A stretch of DNA of 64,000 nt from Bin87 sp965220265 (GCA_965220265.1 CBDCPM010000004.1:62001-126000), one strand, 5' to 3'; shown: positions 34,228 to 44,144, counted from the stretch's first letter. Numbers and translations: made by a program. Notes: a model not told the origin generated them from the letters alone.

Positions 34228-37200
34228 GTGAGCGCACCCAGTCCAAACAATTCAACGCTGCAGGACTTACAGGAGCAATTCTCCAATATGGCCGCTAGTT
34301 TGGAAATCCACGATTTGTACGACGTAGGCCAAGTACAGGTGCTACTAGTTGAAACGTCCGGCGAGTCACGCGAAACGCCGCCCAGGGCCTTTAGCGTAGA
34401 ACTCTCCGAGGAGGAACGCGGAGCACTGGACCGGTACCACACGGAATACCGGGGAGGGTCGCCAGGAAGGATCGCCCAGATTGAAGCGGTCGAGCTAGCG
34501 ATGCGCAACCTGGGGCGGCTACTGTTCGAATCGGCGTTTGCTGCAGACACGGGCAGTCGGGAGATACTGGACGAGGTGATGGGGCGCGACGATCGGGCCG
34601 TCTTGACGCTCGTGTCCTCCCGACCGGAGTTCATGTCGCTGCCCTGGGAACTGATGAACGACCCATCGCTGGGGTATTTCATTAACGGGTTGGTTGGAGT
34701 AGTACGGCAGTCGTTGGCTGAGGTGCCGGGCGACGATGTGGAGGAGGTGGAGGAAGACACCCTGCACGTGCTGATGCTCTCGGCGAGTCCGCTGGCCCTT
34801 GAGGTTCCGAGCTCGGGACCATTGCTGGCAGAACCGGTGGCGGCAGGGGGGAGCCTGGCTGACGCGACGGTGGCGGCACTGGAGGGACTGAACGTCCAAG
34901 TTTCGTTGGACAATCCAAGGCCGGCCACATTGAAGGCACTGCAGGACCTGCTAGCACACAGCCCAAATCACTACCACGTCGCGCACATAGACGGAGCGAC
35001 CCTGGGTGATGACGGGACAATCTTGCTGGAGCAGGAAGACGGCAGCCCGAATCCGGTCGCCGCTGCCGCACTAGGCGAGACGCTGGCTTCCGGCGGCGTC
35101 AACGTGGCGCTGATCACCGCGGGGGTCCAGGAAGAGTTCCCGCCGTCCACGGGATGGGCCGAGGCTGCGATGGCAGTGGCGGAAGCGGGCGTTTCCCAAG
35201 TAGCGGTCGTGCCGGTTCCCATGCATCCCGATACCGGAGAAAACGCGGTGGCGACGTTTTACCGTCGCATAGCGCAGGGCAACACGGTAGCTGAGGCGGT
35301 GGCCGCCCTACGGCGCGGGCTGATGGACACGCCGGAACGGGTCACGATGTACGGCCGGCGGGTGTTTTGGGACTGGCAATTGCCATCCGTTTACCAGTCC
35401 CGGAGCCACCGGCCTCCAGGGATAACGCAGCATCAACCGGACCCGCTGGCTCCGCCGGTAATCCATCCGGAAGAGGCGCCCACAGAAGATCTGCAGATCC
35501 CGGTAGCCGGCCAGTATGGATTGATCGGGCGGCAAGCAGAGCTACGGCAATTGGAAAGAGCGTTGAAAACGCATTCGGTGGTACACCTGTCGGGTGACAC
35601 CGGAGTGGGCAAGACGGAACTGGCCCTCGGACTGTGCCGGTGGTTCCTGAAGCCGGCCCGTGTCGCCTATCCCGGCGGAGTGTTCTACGCGGCGTTCGAA
35701 ACATCGCAGCCGGCCGGCCTGGAGCGCGTGGTCCACGAGATCGGAACGGCGGTCTCAGGCCTGGATTTCGCCGACATGCCGGCGACACAGCAACAGCGGT
35801 GGGTGACGGCTTATCTACAAGAAAACGCTTCGTTGCTAGTGTGGGACAACGTGGAAAACGTTGCCGGGTTCCCAGACGGGACCCCCGGACTGCTGAACGA
35901 ACAGGAACTGCCGGACTTGGCGGCGTTCCTCGGCGAGGTGACCACAGGGCCGGTCGGGACGAGCGCGTTGCTATCGGGCAGGAGGGTTGCCGAGGAATGG
36001 GTTTCGGTTCCCCACGCGTCGCTCACGTTAGACGGGTTGGCGGGTACCGACCGGCTGGCTTTGGCCGCCCAGATCATGCACGAGGCGGAGGTCCCGGCTT
36101 CGCGAACCGGCGCGGATTTCGAGGAACTGCTAGACCTTTTGGACGGACACCCGTTGTCGATGCAAATCGCGATTCCGCCGGTGAAAGACGTTCCGGCCGC
36201 GGCGGTGGTCAGCGAGATGGCCAGGCTCATAGAGAGCGATCCGGACGGCGGAGAAGCGGGTCGTGGAGCAGTGTTGACGGCAGCGATGGAGTACTCTTTC
36301 TCGCGGATGTCGCGTCGCAACCGAACGCATCTGCCGTTCCTTTCGCTGTTCCAGCGCAGGGTCATGCTGGACGTTCTGTCGCACATGACGGAGGAGAGGG
36401 CATATGGGCAGATCGTCGGAGACGATCTCACCGCAGGGGCGTCGCGCAGCCTGCTAACTCCCGACGGCGGGATACAGTCCACCGGCCGGTCGTACGCGGC
36501 GTGCCGGACCATGTTGCGGTCGGCGCACGCGGCGGGACTGCTGGAATCGATTTCTCCCAGCGTCTACCAGATCAATCCGTCGATGCCCTGGTTCCTGGGA
36601 CGAAAACTGGGGCGGCAAGTGTCGGGTAACGGGATACAGCAGTTGGAAATGGAGTTCGTACGCGTATATGCCGATACCGCAGACTACTTCATGGAGAGTC
36701 TCTATGAGAACCAGGACACGGGGGTCACGGCGGTGCTAGCGGAGGAGGGAAACCTGACGCAAGCGCTGGGACTGGCCCTGGAGTACCGGCAATGGGACAG
36801 CGCCCAGGTACTGTTCCAGCCGTTGGCTCAAGTGTACCGGATGCAGAAACGGTTCCCGGAGTTGCGCCGTTTGCGGGGGCAGTTGCTGGATACGATTGGG
36901 CATACCGCCGGCGAGGCGGAGGGTAACGGAGCCATCGAATTCTGGCAGTACCTGCTGGGAACAGACGCGATGGAATCGGTGGAGCGGATGGACCTGGAAC
37001 GGGCCGACCTGTTCAACCGGCAACTCTTGGACTATCTGCTAGAGCAACCGGACGGGGAAACGGACGCACGAACCGCGGCCGTCTATCACCAGAACGGTCT
37101 GATCTCGACGCGGCGGGGACAGTACGACACCGCCTCGGAGTGGCTGGAGAAGGGGTTGGAAATCATCGACGGTGGCGAGGACCAGGAGTCGATTGCGGAC

Positions 37201-38043
37201 GCGTGCTTCGCGATCGGGCAGGTGCGGCACCACCAACGTCAGTACGGGGCCGCTAAAGAATGGTACTCGCGGGCACTGGACATCCACCAGCGGCTGCCCG
37301 ACTACGAGGAAATGATCAACGACTTCCGCGGCCTGGGGTCGGCGTGCCACCTACGGTTCGAGTACGAAGAGGCTCGGAGCTGGTACCACCGGGCGCGCGA
37401 GATGGTGGAAGAGAACCGCGACGAGGAAACCGCCGTTTACATCTTCCACTCTCTAGGCACGGTGGACCACTCGGAGTACCTCTTCGAGGACGCGCAATCC
37501 TGGTACCAGCAGGCGCTGGGCCTCTCCGACCGCCTGGGCATGACCGAGCAGATGATCGTAGAGTTTCATCACCTAGGCACGCTGGCACAGGCCAGGGGCA
37601 TAGCGGACGAAGCAGACGAGTGGCTGCGGGTTGCGATGGAGTACCGGGAGGAGATGGGCGACGTGCGGGGAGTCGGTGTGGAAGCGCGGCAACTAGGTGT
37701 CGTTCACCACGAACAGGGCGACCTGGACCAAGCTTATCACTGGTACGACCAAGCCCGCGTTGCTTTTGAGAGCGTGCGGGACGTGCTGCGCGCGGCGCGC
37801 ACCTACGGCCAATTGGGAATGGTCGAAGAGGAACGAGGGAACCTGCCAGACGCTCTGGAATGGGTAGCTCGCACGTATCAATTGGCCGCGGACCACCAAC
37901 TGCCCATGATGGTGCAGGTCAAGGCGCACCTGGCTCGGCTCAAGGAGCGGATGGGGGACGACCCGTTCGCCCAGTGGTGGAGGGACAACACCGGAGCGGA
38001 ACCACCGACAGATCTGGACGTCGACGCGAGCGAAATCCTGTAA
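34228..38043 (+). CDS. CHAT-like domain / STAND NTPase / TPR protein
   Basis: The 1,271-residue product has three parts. Residues 120-395 look like a CHAT (caspase-like) domain: RPEFMSLPWELMNDP, a GRRVFWDWQLPSVYQ end, and a candidate catalytic His 253 in YHVAHIDG. The expected cysteine of the NAC-type motif is Gly 299 in ALITAGVQEE, so protease activity is doubtful. Residues 430-700 form a STAND/NB-ARC ATPase with Walker A SGDTGVGKT (456-463) and Walker B LLVWDN (D540). Residues 940-1240 are TPR helices with repeated WY..AL patterns. This layout is typical of self-sensing defence or cell-death switches. GTG 34228 has no good ribosome binding site; ATG 34288 with GGAG 12 bases upstream is an alternative. 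Confidence 0.85.
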   Translation: MSAPSPNNSTLQDLQEQFSNMAASLEIHDLYDVGQVQVLLVETSGESRETPPRAFSVELSEEERGALDRYHTEYRGGSPGRIAQIEAVELAMRNLGRLLFESAFAADTGSREILDEVMGRDDRAVLTLVSSRPEFMSLPWELMNDPSLGYFINGLVGVVRQSLAEVPGDDVEEVEEDTLHVLMLSASPLALEVPSSGPLLAEPVAAGGSLADATVAALEGLNVQVSLDNPRPATLKALQDLLAHSPNHYHVAHIDGATLGDDGTILLEQEDGSPNPVAAAALGETLASGGVNVALITAGVQEEFPPSTGWAEAAMAVAEAGVSQVAVVPVPMHPDTGENAVATFYRRIAQGNTVAEAVAALRRGLMDTPERVTMYGRRVFWDWQLPSVYQSRSHRPPGITQHQPDPLAPPVIHPEEAPTEDLQIPVAGQYGLIGRQAELRQLERALKTHSVVHLSGDTGVGKTELALGLCRWFLKPARVAYPGGVFYAAFETSQPAGLERVVHEIGTAVSGLDFADMPATQQQRWVTAYLQENASLLVWDNVENVAGFPDGTPGLLNEQELPDLAAFLGEVTTGPVGTSALLSGRRVAEEWVSVPHASLTLDGLAGTDRLALAAQIMHEAEVPASRTGADFEELLDLLDGHPLSMQIAIPPVKDVPAAAVVSEMARLIESDPDGGEAGRGAVLTAAMEYSFSRMSRRNRTHLPFLSLFQRRVMLDVLSHMTEERAYGQIVGDDLTAGASRSLLTPDGGIQSTGRSYAACRTMLRSAHAAGLLESISPSVYQINPSMPWFLGRKLGRQVSGNGIQQLEMEFVRVYADTADYFMESLYENQDTGVTAVLAEEGNLTQALGLALEYRQWDSAQVLFQPLAQVYRMQKRFPELRRLRGQLLDTIGHTAGEAEGNGAIEFWQYLLGTDAMESVERMDLERADLFNRQLLDYLLEQPDGETDARTAAVYHQNGLISTRRGQYDTASEWLEKGLEIIDGGEDQESIADACFAIGQVRHHQRQYGAAKEWYSRALDIHQRLPDYEEMINDFRGLGSACHLRFEYEEARSWYHRAREMVEENRDEETAVYIFHSLGTVDHSEYLFEDAQSWYQQALGLSDRLGMTEQMIVEFHHLGTLAQARGIADEADEWLRVAMEYREEMGDVRGVGVEARQLGVVHHEQGDLDQAYHWYDQARVAFESVRDVLRAARTYGQLGMVEEERGNLPDALEWVARTYQLAADHQLPMMVQVKAHLARLKERMGDDPFAQWWRDNTGAEPPTDLDVDASEIL

Positions 38044-38095
38044 CTGCCCGTCGGCTGGCCGGAACAGCAACCGCGAAGACCTGAGGTGAATGGAG

Positions 38096-40087
38096 ATGGC
38101 GCTAGTCAGACTGGAAATCACGACAAGGAAGCCGTTCGCCGAGGGCCAAACCTTCGGCGCCGCGGGTGGTTACGAGCAGATCGACGGATTGGCGCACTTC
38201 GCCGTGGATCCGTTACATCCGGACAACGCCGTAGTCGCGGACATCGCGCTGGCGCCGCGAAACGGCGATGGCCTGGTGGAATTCACTTCCGATTTTCGGA
38301 TCATCAAGCCGGTCGACAATGACCACGGAAACGGTCGGCTGCTGCTGGACGTGCTGAACCGCGGAAAGGAACTAGCGCTGAAAAACCTAAACAGCGCGCC
38401 GGACGGTCCGCCAAACGCGGAGCCGCAACCCGGGAACGGGTTCCTGATGAGGCACGGGTACAGCCTGGTTTGGTGCGGGTGGCAACACGACGTGCCGGAT
38501 GCGCCGGGCCTATTCCGGTGCAACGTGCCGAACGCAAAGAATCCTGACGGTTCGCCGGTTTCCGGCAAAATCGTGGTTTCTTTTCAACCGTTGACACGCA
38601 TCGACACCCAGTTCCTGTCCGACCGTGACCACATGCCGTATCCCACCAACCACCTGGAGAGTTGGGATTCCGTTCTAACCGTCCAGGAACACGAGGATGC
38701 ACCGGAGACCGTCATTCCGCGTGACAAATGGGCTTTCGCCCGTTTGGACGGTGGCAGGCGGATACCGGATGCAGCGCGTGTGACTTTGGACGGCGGATTT
38801 GAGGCCGGCAAAGTGTATCGGGTGGTATACGAGACCTCGCACGCTCCGGTGGTCGGGCTGGGTTTATTGGCGACGCGGGACATCGTGGCCTGGTTGCGGT
38901 ACGGGAAGTCGGATTTGGAGGGAACTGCCAATCCGCTGGCCGGCGCGCTCGGACGGGCCTACGCGTATGGACGCAGCCAGAGCGGCCGTTTCCTGCGGCA
39001 GATGCTGCACCTGGGACTGAACCGCGACGAAGAGGGCAGGATCGTATTCGAGGGAATGCTGCCCAATGTGGCCGGCGGCAAAATGGGTGAGTTCAACGTC
39101 CGGTTCGGGCAGCCGTCAAGCCTTTCCAATCGGAGCGTGAACAACCTGCCTCCATTCCTGGATCTGGAACCGGGCGGGGAGGAAGGCGTCCTAGCAGAGG
39201 TGACGCGTCGCGGAGTGGCGCCCAAGGTCATCCACACCAATACGTCGTCGGAATATTGGGGTGGACATGGAGCGCTGGCCCACGTAACTGCCGACGGCAA
39301 AGCGGACGTGACGTTGCCCGAAAACGTGCGTTCCTGGCTGTTCTGCGGAACGCAGCACGGTCCGGCCAACCTGCCGATCTCGGATACCAACCCCGATTCG
39401 GGGGCCAGGGGGACGCAGGCTCTGAACTACGTCGATTACCGGCCGCTCATGCGCGCGGCGCTCGTGCATTTGGACAATTGGGTTACCCATAACGAACTCC
39501 CGCCCGAAAATGGGTATCCTACCTATGCGGATAATACGATTGCCGAGGCCGGGGAGTTGGCCGACCGCTTTCGAGCATTGCCCGGGGTCGAGTTCCCAGA
39601 GCATCACAAGATCATGCGTGGTTTGGACTTCGGACCCGACCGTGCCGTGCCGACCGTGATACCGCCGGAAGTCGGTGACGTGTATCCGTCGCTGGTGTCA
39701 GCTGTAGACGCCGATGGGAACGAGGTGGGCGGCATCCGGCTACCAGCAATTGCCGTACCCCTGGCCACGTATACCGGCTGGAACGTCCGGCACGCCGACA
39801 TCGGCGGACCGGGTCAGGTGCTATCGCCGGGCGGGACCGTTGTGGGCGGAGCAATTCCTTTCCCGATCAGCCGGGAAGAGCGGATGGCGTCCGGCGACCC
39901 GCGCGCTTCGATTGAAGAGCGCTACGCGTCGCGAGACGAATACCTGGCGCGGGTGCGGGAATACGCCGGGACGCTGGTGGAGCAAGGATATCTCCTTGCC
40001 GAGGATGTGGACGTGATTGTGGGTCAAGGCGCTGAGGTGTACGACGCGATCGTGGGCGCGCGGGAAGCGGTGGCGGCGGATGACTGA
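38096..40087 (+). CDS. Alpha/beta hydrolase domain-containing protein
   Basis: The 663-residue product matches the large family annotated as alpha/beta hydrolase domain-containing, of unknown substrate. The nucleophile region is AYGRSQSGRFLRQ, with serines at about residues 294 and 296. An N-terminal non-catalytic domain of about 230 residues precedes it (KPFAEGQTFGAAGGYEQI). There is no signal peptide. ATG 38096 is preferred over ATG 38090 because GAGGTG lies 7 bases upstream. It begins 53 bases after the CHAT-STAND gene, but nothing in the sequence shows a shared role. Confidence 0.82.
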   Translation: MALVRLEITTRKPFAEGQTFGAAGGYEQIDGLAHFAVDPLHPDNAVVADIALAPRNGDGLVEFTSDFRIIKPVDNDHGNGRLLLDVLNRGKELALKNLNSAPDGPPNAEPQPGNGFLMRHGYSLVWCGWQHDVPDAPGLFRCNVPNAKNPDGSPVSGKIVVSFQPLTRIDTQFLSDRDHMPYPTNHLESWDSVLTVQEHEDAPETVIPRDKWAFARLDGGRRIPDAARVTLDGGFEAGKVYRVVYETSHAPVVGLGLLATRDIVAWLRYGKSDLEGTANPLAGALGRAYAYGRSQSGRFLRQMLHLGLNRDEEGRIVFEGMLPNVAGGKMGEFNVRFGQPSSLSNRSVNNLPPFLDLEPGGEEGVLAEVTRRGVAPKVIHTNTSSEYWGGHGALAHVTADGKADVTLPENVRSWLFCGTQHGPANLPISDTNPDSGARGTQALNYVDYRPLMRAALVHLDNWVTHNELPPENGYPTYADNTIAEAGELADRFRALPGVEFPEHHKIMRGLDFGPDRAVPTVIPPEVGDVYPSLVSAVDADGNEVGGIRLPAIAVPLATYTGWNVRHADIGGPGQVLSPGGTVVGGAIPFPISREERMASGDPRASIEERYASRDEYLARVREYAGTLVEQGYLLAEDVDVIVGQGAEVYDAIVGAREAVAADD

Positions 40088-40127
40088 GGAAGATATACCG
40101 AGGCCAACTACGTGAGTGAGGATCGAA

Positions 40128-40637
40128 ATGTCGATTCGAGCGGTGGAAGACGCCATTAGGCGGATCAGGGAGCAAGTCGCGACATTCTCGTTCGAAGAAT
40201 ATCGTTACAGAGAAATGGAAACAAGGTATGCACTGATTGATCCAATCATTGAAGCGTTGGGATGGGAAACCGCGAACTTCGATCAGCGCGCCTACGAAGC
40301 GGATCCGAAATGGGAATCATTCGTCAAACGTAATGCGGATTACGTCTTTTGGGGGCCCGACTCTCCCCACGCTGTCGTAGTTGTCGAAGCTAAGCGCGCC
40401 TCCAACGAGCTAAAACCCGCTCCAGAAGAAGCTCAACTCTCAGGATATGTAGAAGATCTGACGGCTGGGGTGGCGGTGCTAACCAACGGTAAAATCTGGT
40501 ACTTGTATGACCTGAGCCTGCGCCGGAGGCGATCGTTTTCCGCGAAGCGTATCGAAGAGGTGAAGATTTTGGATGGAAGCATGCGCTCTGCCGCTCGATC
40601 CCTGCACGAATGGCTAAATGTTGGAAACTGGTGGTAG
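40128..40637 (+). CDS. Solo HsdR-N-like PD-(D/E)XK nuclease domain protein
   Basis: The 169-residue product is like the N-terminal nuclease domain of type I restriction endonuclease subunits. The candidate catalytic residues are E31 (METRYALIDPIIEALGW), D71 (RNADYVFW) and E87-x-K89 (VVVEAKRA). A following AQLSGYVEDLTAGVAVLTNGKIWYLYD is typical of the family. No helicase, specificity or methylase subunit is adjacent. ATG 40128 (MSIRAVEDA) has GTGAGG 6 bases upstream. Such solo domains occur widely, and whether they cut DNA is unknown. Confidence 0.8.
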   Translation: MSIRAVEDAIRRIREQVATFSFEEYRYREMETRYALIDPIIEALGWETANFDQRAYEADPKWESFVKRNADYVFWGPDSPHAVVVVEAKRASNELKPAPEEAQLSGYVEDLTAGVAVLTNGKIWYLYDLSLRRRRSFSAKRIEEVKILDGSMRSAARSLHEWLNVGNWW

Positions 40638-40655
40638 CGGTCTGGGGCCACGCTG

Positions 40656-40880
40656 ATGAAAGGATTTGGGGAAGTGGACGAGATTGTTTTTGAGATTACC
40701 GAGGCCGTGGAGGGTGGTTACGATGCGCGGGCCGTTGGGCACAGCATCTTCACGCAAGGGAGCGATTGGACAGACCTGAAAGCGATGGTGAAGGATGCGG
40801 TGCTTTGTCATTTTGATGATGACGAGTTGCCCACCGCAATCCGGCTGCATTTGGTGAAGGATGAAGTCATGGTGGTATGA
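40656..40880 (+). CDS. HicB-like antitoxin (DUF1902-type)
   Basis: The 74-residue product is a short HicB-like protein: VDEIVFEITEAVEGGYDARAVG, then IFTQGSDWTDLKAMVKDAVLCHF. It has the partial RNase-H-like fold of antitoxins that bind HicA. No DNA-binding domain is attached. Its stop overlaps the start of the HicA gene (ATGA at 40877-40880), typical of a translationally coupled toxin-antitoxin pair. GGGGCCACGCTG precedes ATG 40656, so the ribosome binding site is poor. Confidence 0.82.
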   Translation: MKGFGEVDEIVFEITEAVEGGYDARAVGHSIFTQGSDWTDLKAMVKDAVLCHFDDDELPTAIRLHLVKDEVMVV

Positions 40881-41131
40881 CGCTTCCGCGTGATCTTTCG
40901 GGCGACGAGCTGGTTAGGTTGTTGCGCCGCAACTACGGATACCGATTGATTCGGCAGCGGGGCAGCCACTTGCGATTGGAAAGCAATATTCGTGGCACGG
41001 AGCATCGCGTGTCGGTTCCCCGTCATCGCCAATTGAATGTGGGAACATTGAGCGGCATCATATCCGACGTTGCAAAATACTTGGGGTTGACCTCCACGGA
41101 AGTACGCCGAGCTCTGTTCGACAACACCTAA
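40877..41131 (+). CDS. HicA-like mRNA interferase toxin
   Basis: The 84-residue product is a HicA/YcfA-type double-stranded-RNA-binding-fold toxin. The catalytic histidine is H31 in RQRGSHLRLES. The basic strand VSVPRHRQLNVGTLSGIISDVAKYLGL follows. It would cleave mRNA when not bound by HicB. The order is antitoxin first. The pair lies between the HsdR-N-like gene and a metabolic gene. Confidence 0.87.
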   Translation: MTLPRDLSGDELVRLLRRNYGYRLIRQRGSHLRLESNIRGTEHRVSVPRHRQLNVGTLSGIISDVAKYLGLTSTEVRRALFDNT

Positions 41132-41157
41132 CCCGTTTAGACAAAGGAGCACACGTT

Positions 41158-42000
41158 ATGTCAGTCGGAACTTCCATACCTCTGCCGGCCTACACCCTGG
41201 ATCCGGCGTTCATGGCCCGCACGGCGGAGTCGCTGGGGTTTGAATCGATCTGGTACGCGGAGCACCCGATCCTGCCGGTGCAAAGCGCGAGCCAGTTCCC
41301 TTCCGGAGGCGAGATCCCGTGGACCTACGCGCATTTCGCCGATCCCTACATAGCACTGGCTCGAGCCTCCGGAGCGACGACCACGATAAAGCTCGGTACC
41401 GGGATCACGTTGGTGCCGGAACGCAGCCCGTTGATGCTGGCCAAAGAGATTGCCACGCTGGACCGGGTCAGCGGCGGGAGGTTCCTGTTTGGCATCGGCG
41501 CCGGATGGAACCGAGAGGAAACGGAGATTTTCGGCGGCGACTTCGACCATCGGTGGACGCAAACGCGGGAAGCCGTGGACGTGATGAAAGAACTGTGGAC
41601 CAAAGACGAAGCCGAGTTCCATGGGACTTACTACGATTTTCCGGCCGTCAAGTCGAACCCCAAGCCGATTCAGGAGCCGCACCCGCCTGTCATACTGGGT
41701 GGGCTGGCCCGCAGGGTCCTACAGCGGGTAGCCACTTGGGGCGACGGTTGGCTACCCAACCGGATCACGCCGGCTGAGGTGGAAGAAAGCCGGAAGCGGC
41801 TGGATGAGCTGGCGGAGGCGAGGGGGCGTGATCCCAAATCCTTGACGATCTCCGTTTATGGTCAGGCTCCCGATGGGCAACTGGTGCAGGACTTCCTTAA
41901 CGCGGGGGCCGATCGGGTAGTAGTCCGACCGGAGCACTGCGAGACCGAAGAGGAGATGTCGGCCCAGTTGGAGCGCATGGCAGAAGCGGTCATTCGTTAG
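41158..42000 (+). CDS. LLM-class F420-dependent oxidoreductase (luciferase-like)
   Basis: The 280-residue TIM-barrel product is a bacterial luciferase-like oxidoreductase of the type usually assigned to coenzyme F420. Segments include SLGFESIWYAEHPILPV, KLGTGITLVPERSPLMLAKEIATLD, GRFLFGIGAGWNREE and PPVILGGLARRVLQRVATWGDGW. AAAGGAG lies 8-9 bases before ATG 41158. The substrate is unknown. A MmgE/PrpD gene follows 92 bases downstream. Confidence 0.88.
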   Translation: MSVGTSIPLPAYTLDPAFMARTAESLGFESIWYAEHPILPVQSASQFPSGGEIPWTYAHFADPYIALARASGATTTIKLGTGITLVPERSPLMLAKEIATLDRVSGGRFLFGIGAGWNREETEIFGGDFDHRWTQTREAVDVMKELWTKDEAEFHGTYYDFPAVKSNPKPIQEPHPPVILGGLARRVLQRVATWGDGWLPNRITPAEVEESRKRLDELAEARGRDPKSLTISVYGQAPDGQLVQDFLNAGADRVVVRPEHCETEEEMSAQLERMAEAVIR

Positions 42001-42092
42001 ATTGCAGCCAGGAGCGACTACGCGCCGGTGAACGGCAGAATGGATCACGATAGGTCTTCCGGCACACGCGAAGAAGAGAGGTAACGGGGTTT

Positions 42093-43445
42093 ATGGACCG
42101 CACCACCGAGCTGCTGAGCTCCTATGCTTGCAATCTCACGTACGAGGACCTGCCGCCCGAGGTGGTGCATCAAGTCAAGCGCACCGTTGCCGACACCCTG
42201 GGGTGCGCCGTAGGGGGCTACCTGAGCGAACCGGCCAAAGTAGCTCGCAAACTGGCGGGAGACGTGTCCAGCAAGACCTCGGCCAGGATCCTGGGCACCT
42301 ACGACCGCTCGTCCCTGGATATGGCCGGGTTCGCCAACGGGGTCATGGTGAGATACCTGGACTGCAATGACTCGTACTTCTCGCCCGGAGGCGGGCATCC
42401 CAGCGACATGATACCCGCGGCCCTGGCGGTGGGGGACAGCGTCGAGGCTGACGGGCGGACGCTCATCACGGCGATTGCGCTGGCCTACGAGGCTTTCTGC
42501 CGCATTGCGGACCACGTGCCGGACAACCAATGGGACCAGGGAGTCCTTAGCGTCATCGGGGCCGCCTGCGCGGCCGGGAAGGTGCTGGGGCTGGACGAAG
42601 AGCAAATGGGCCACGCGATATCGCTGGCTGTAGTCCCGAACGTGCCGTTGCGGGTGACGCGGATGGGCGAGTTGTCCATGTGGAAAGGGTGCGCCGCGGC
42701 CGCCGCGACCCGGTCCGGCATCTTTGCGGCGCAGTTGGCCGCCGAAGGGATGACGGGGCCCTTTGAGCCGTTCGAGGGTCGCAAGGGACTGTGGGAGCAA
42801 GTGATCGGCTATCCGATCGAAATCGACGCGATGGGCGGCGATGACGCTCCGTTTCGCATCTCGGACACGATTTTCAAGTTCTACCCGTCCCAGATACACA
42901 CTCAAGCCCCAATTGATCTGGCCATACAACTCCATGACAGAGTCGCCGTGGACGACATAGCATCGATCAAGATACAGTCCTATCGCTCCGCGGTGAGCAG
43001 CGCATCCACAGAGCCAGAAAAGTGGGACCCGCAGACGCGGGAAACGGCCGACCACAGCATCCCGTTCCTCGCCGCGGTTGGACTTCGGGACGGAGCGGTT
43101 ACGCCGGCCACCTTCGAGTCGGACCGGGTTGCAGACCAGGGACTCCGCGCCATCATCAACAAGATGCGGATAGACGAAAACGAGGAGTTCACCAAGAAGT
43201 ATCCTGCGGAGTACAACTGCCGGATCGAGGTGATCAAGAACAACGGCCAAACTGAGATTGCGGAGACCAGATTCCCCAAGGGTCACGGGAAGAACCCGCT
43301 GAGCGACGCTGATGTGGACGCAAAATTCCTCCGGTTGGCCTGCCCGACAATCACAGAGCAGCAATGCGAACAGACCCTGGAACTGATCTGGTCACTTGAG
43401 AACCTGCCGAACCTGCAAGGGATATTTGACAGCCTGGTGGTCTGA
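42093..43445 (+). CDS. MmgE/PrpD family protein
   Basis: The 450-residue product belongs to the MmgE/PrpD family, which includes 2-methylcitrate dehydratase, cis-aconitate decarboxylase and immune-responsive IRG1. It has an all-helical domain with VKRTVADTLGCAVGG, FANGVMVRYLDCNDSYFSPGGGHPSD and HSIPFLAAVGLRDG. The conserved D-x-N-D and H-P-S are present. GAAGAGAGG precedes ATG 42093 by about 10 bases. The substrate is not predictable, but it is likely a dicarboxylate or tricarboxylate. Confidence 0.87.
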   Translation: MDRTTELLSSYACNLTYEDLPPEVVHQVKRTVADTLGCAVGGYLSEPAKVARKLAGDVSSKTSARILGTYDRSSLDMAGFANGVMVRYLDCNDSYFSPGGGHPSDMIPAALAVGDSVEADGRTLITAIALAYEAFCRIADHVPDNQWDQGVLSVIGAACAAGKVLGLDEEQMGHAISLAVVPNVPLRVTRMGELSMWKGCAAAAATRSGIFAAQLAAEGMTGPFEPFEGRKGLWEQVIGYPIEIDAMGGDDAPFRISDTIFKFYPSQIHTQAPIDLAIQLHDRVAVDDIASIKIQSYRSAVSSASTEPEKWDPQTRETADHSIPFLAAVGLRDGAVTPATFESDRVADQGLRAIINKMRIDENEEFTKKYPAEYNCRIEVIKNNGQTEIAETRFPKGHGKNPLSDADVDAKFLRLACPTITEQQCEQTLELIWSLENLPNLQGIFDSLVV

Positions 43446-43568
43446 TGCCCGAGGCTCCGTTACGCACCCCCTTGGTGGAGGGCGTTGGGCTGGAGCAATC
43501 CGAATAGCCGGGCCGCGCGTATATATTAGTAACTCGGCAATCATGGAACCCCCGATAACTTTGGAGGG

Positions 43569-44144
43569 GTGGTGCCAGACAACACACATACTGAAGATGC
43601 ACAGCGTATAGCCGCAGTCGGCGCCGGCGACGAGAGGGCCTTGGAAGAGATCTATGATCGCTACGCCAAGAGGGTTTTCTCGCTGGCGGTTTCGATCCTG
43701 AAGGACGAAGCACTGGCCGAAGACGCCGTTCAGGAGGTGTTCACCAACATCTGGCTGAAAGCGGAGAGCTACCGCCCAGGGATGGCTGCGCCAAGCACGT
43801 GGATCATGTCCGTCGCGCATCACAAGGTAGTTGACATGTACCGATCGAGGAGGCGCACCACGGATCACACGGTTTATCCTGAGATCGACGCGCTGCAACG
43901 GATCCCGGACGCGAAAATGAGCGTGGAGCGGCAAGTTGAACGCGGATTCGACGCACGGCTGGTTCGGGACGCGATGATGACGTTGCCCGAAGAGCAGAGC
44001 CGTCCGCTTTACCTTTCGGCTTGGCACGGATACAGTCAATCGGAGATAGCCCAGATGCTGGGGATACCGTTGGGAACGGTGAAGACTCGAATGCGACTGG
44101 GTATGCAGAAACTCAAGGCTGCGTTGGAATCACATGTGGTCTGA
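43569..44144 (+). CDS. ECF-type RNA polymerase sigma factor
   Basis: The roughly 191-residue product has region 2 (LEEIYDRYAKRVFSLAVSIL, then AEDAVQEVFTNIW) and region 4 (YSQSEIAQMLGIPLGTVKTRMRLGMQKLK) of an extracytoplasmic-function sigma factor. Two GTG codons (43569, 43572) follow GGAGG; the second has the more normal spacing. The anti-sigma gene overlaps its end by 11 bases. The pair probably autoregulates and responds to a surface stress; the signal is unknown. Confidence 0.9.
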   Translation: MVPDNTHTEDAQRIAAVGAGDERALEEIYDRYAKRVFSLAVSILKDEALAEDAVQEVFTNIWLKAESYRPGMAAPSTWIMSVAHHKVVDMYRSRRRTTDHTVYPEIDALQRIPDAKMSVERQVERGFDARLVRDAMMTLPEEQSRPLYLSAWHGYSQSEIAQMLGIPLGTVKTRMRLGMQKLKAALESHVV

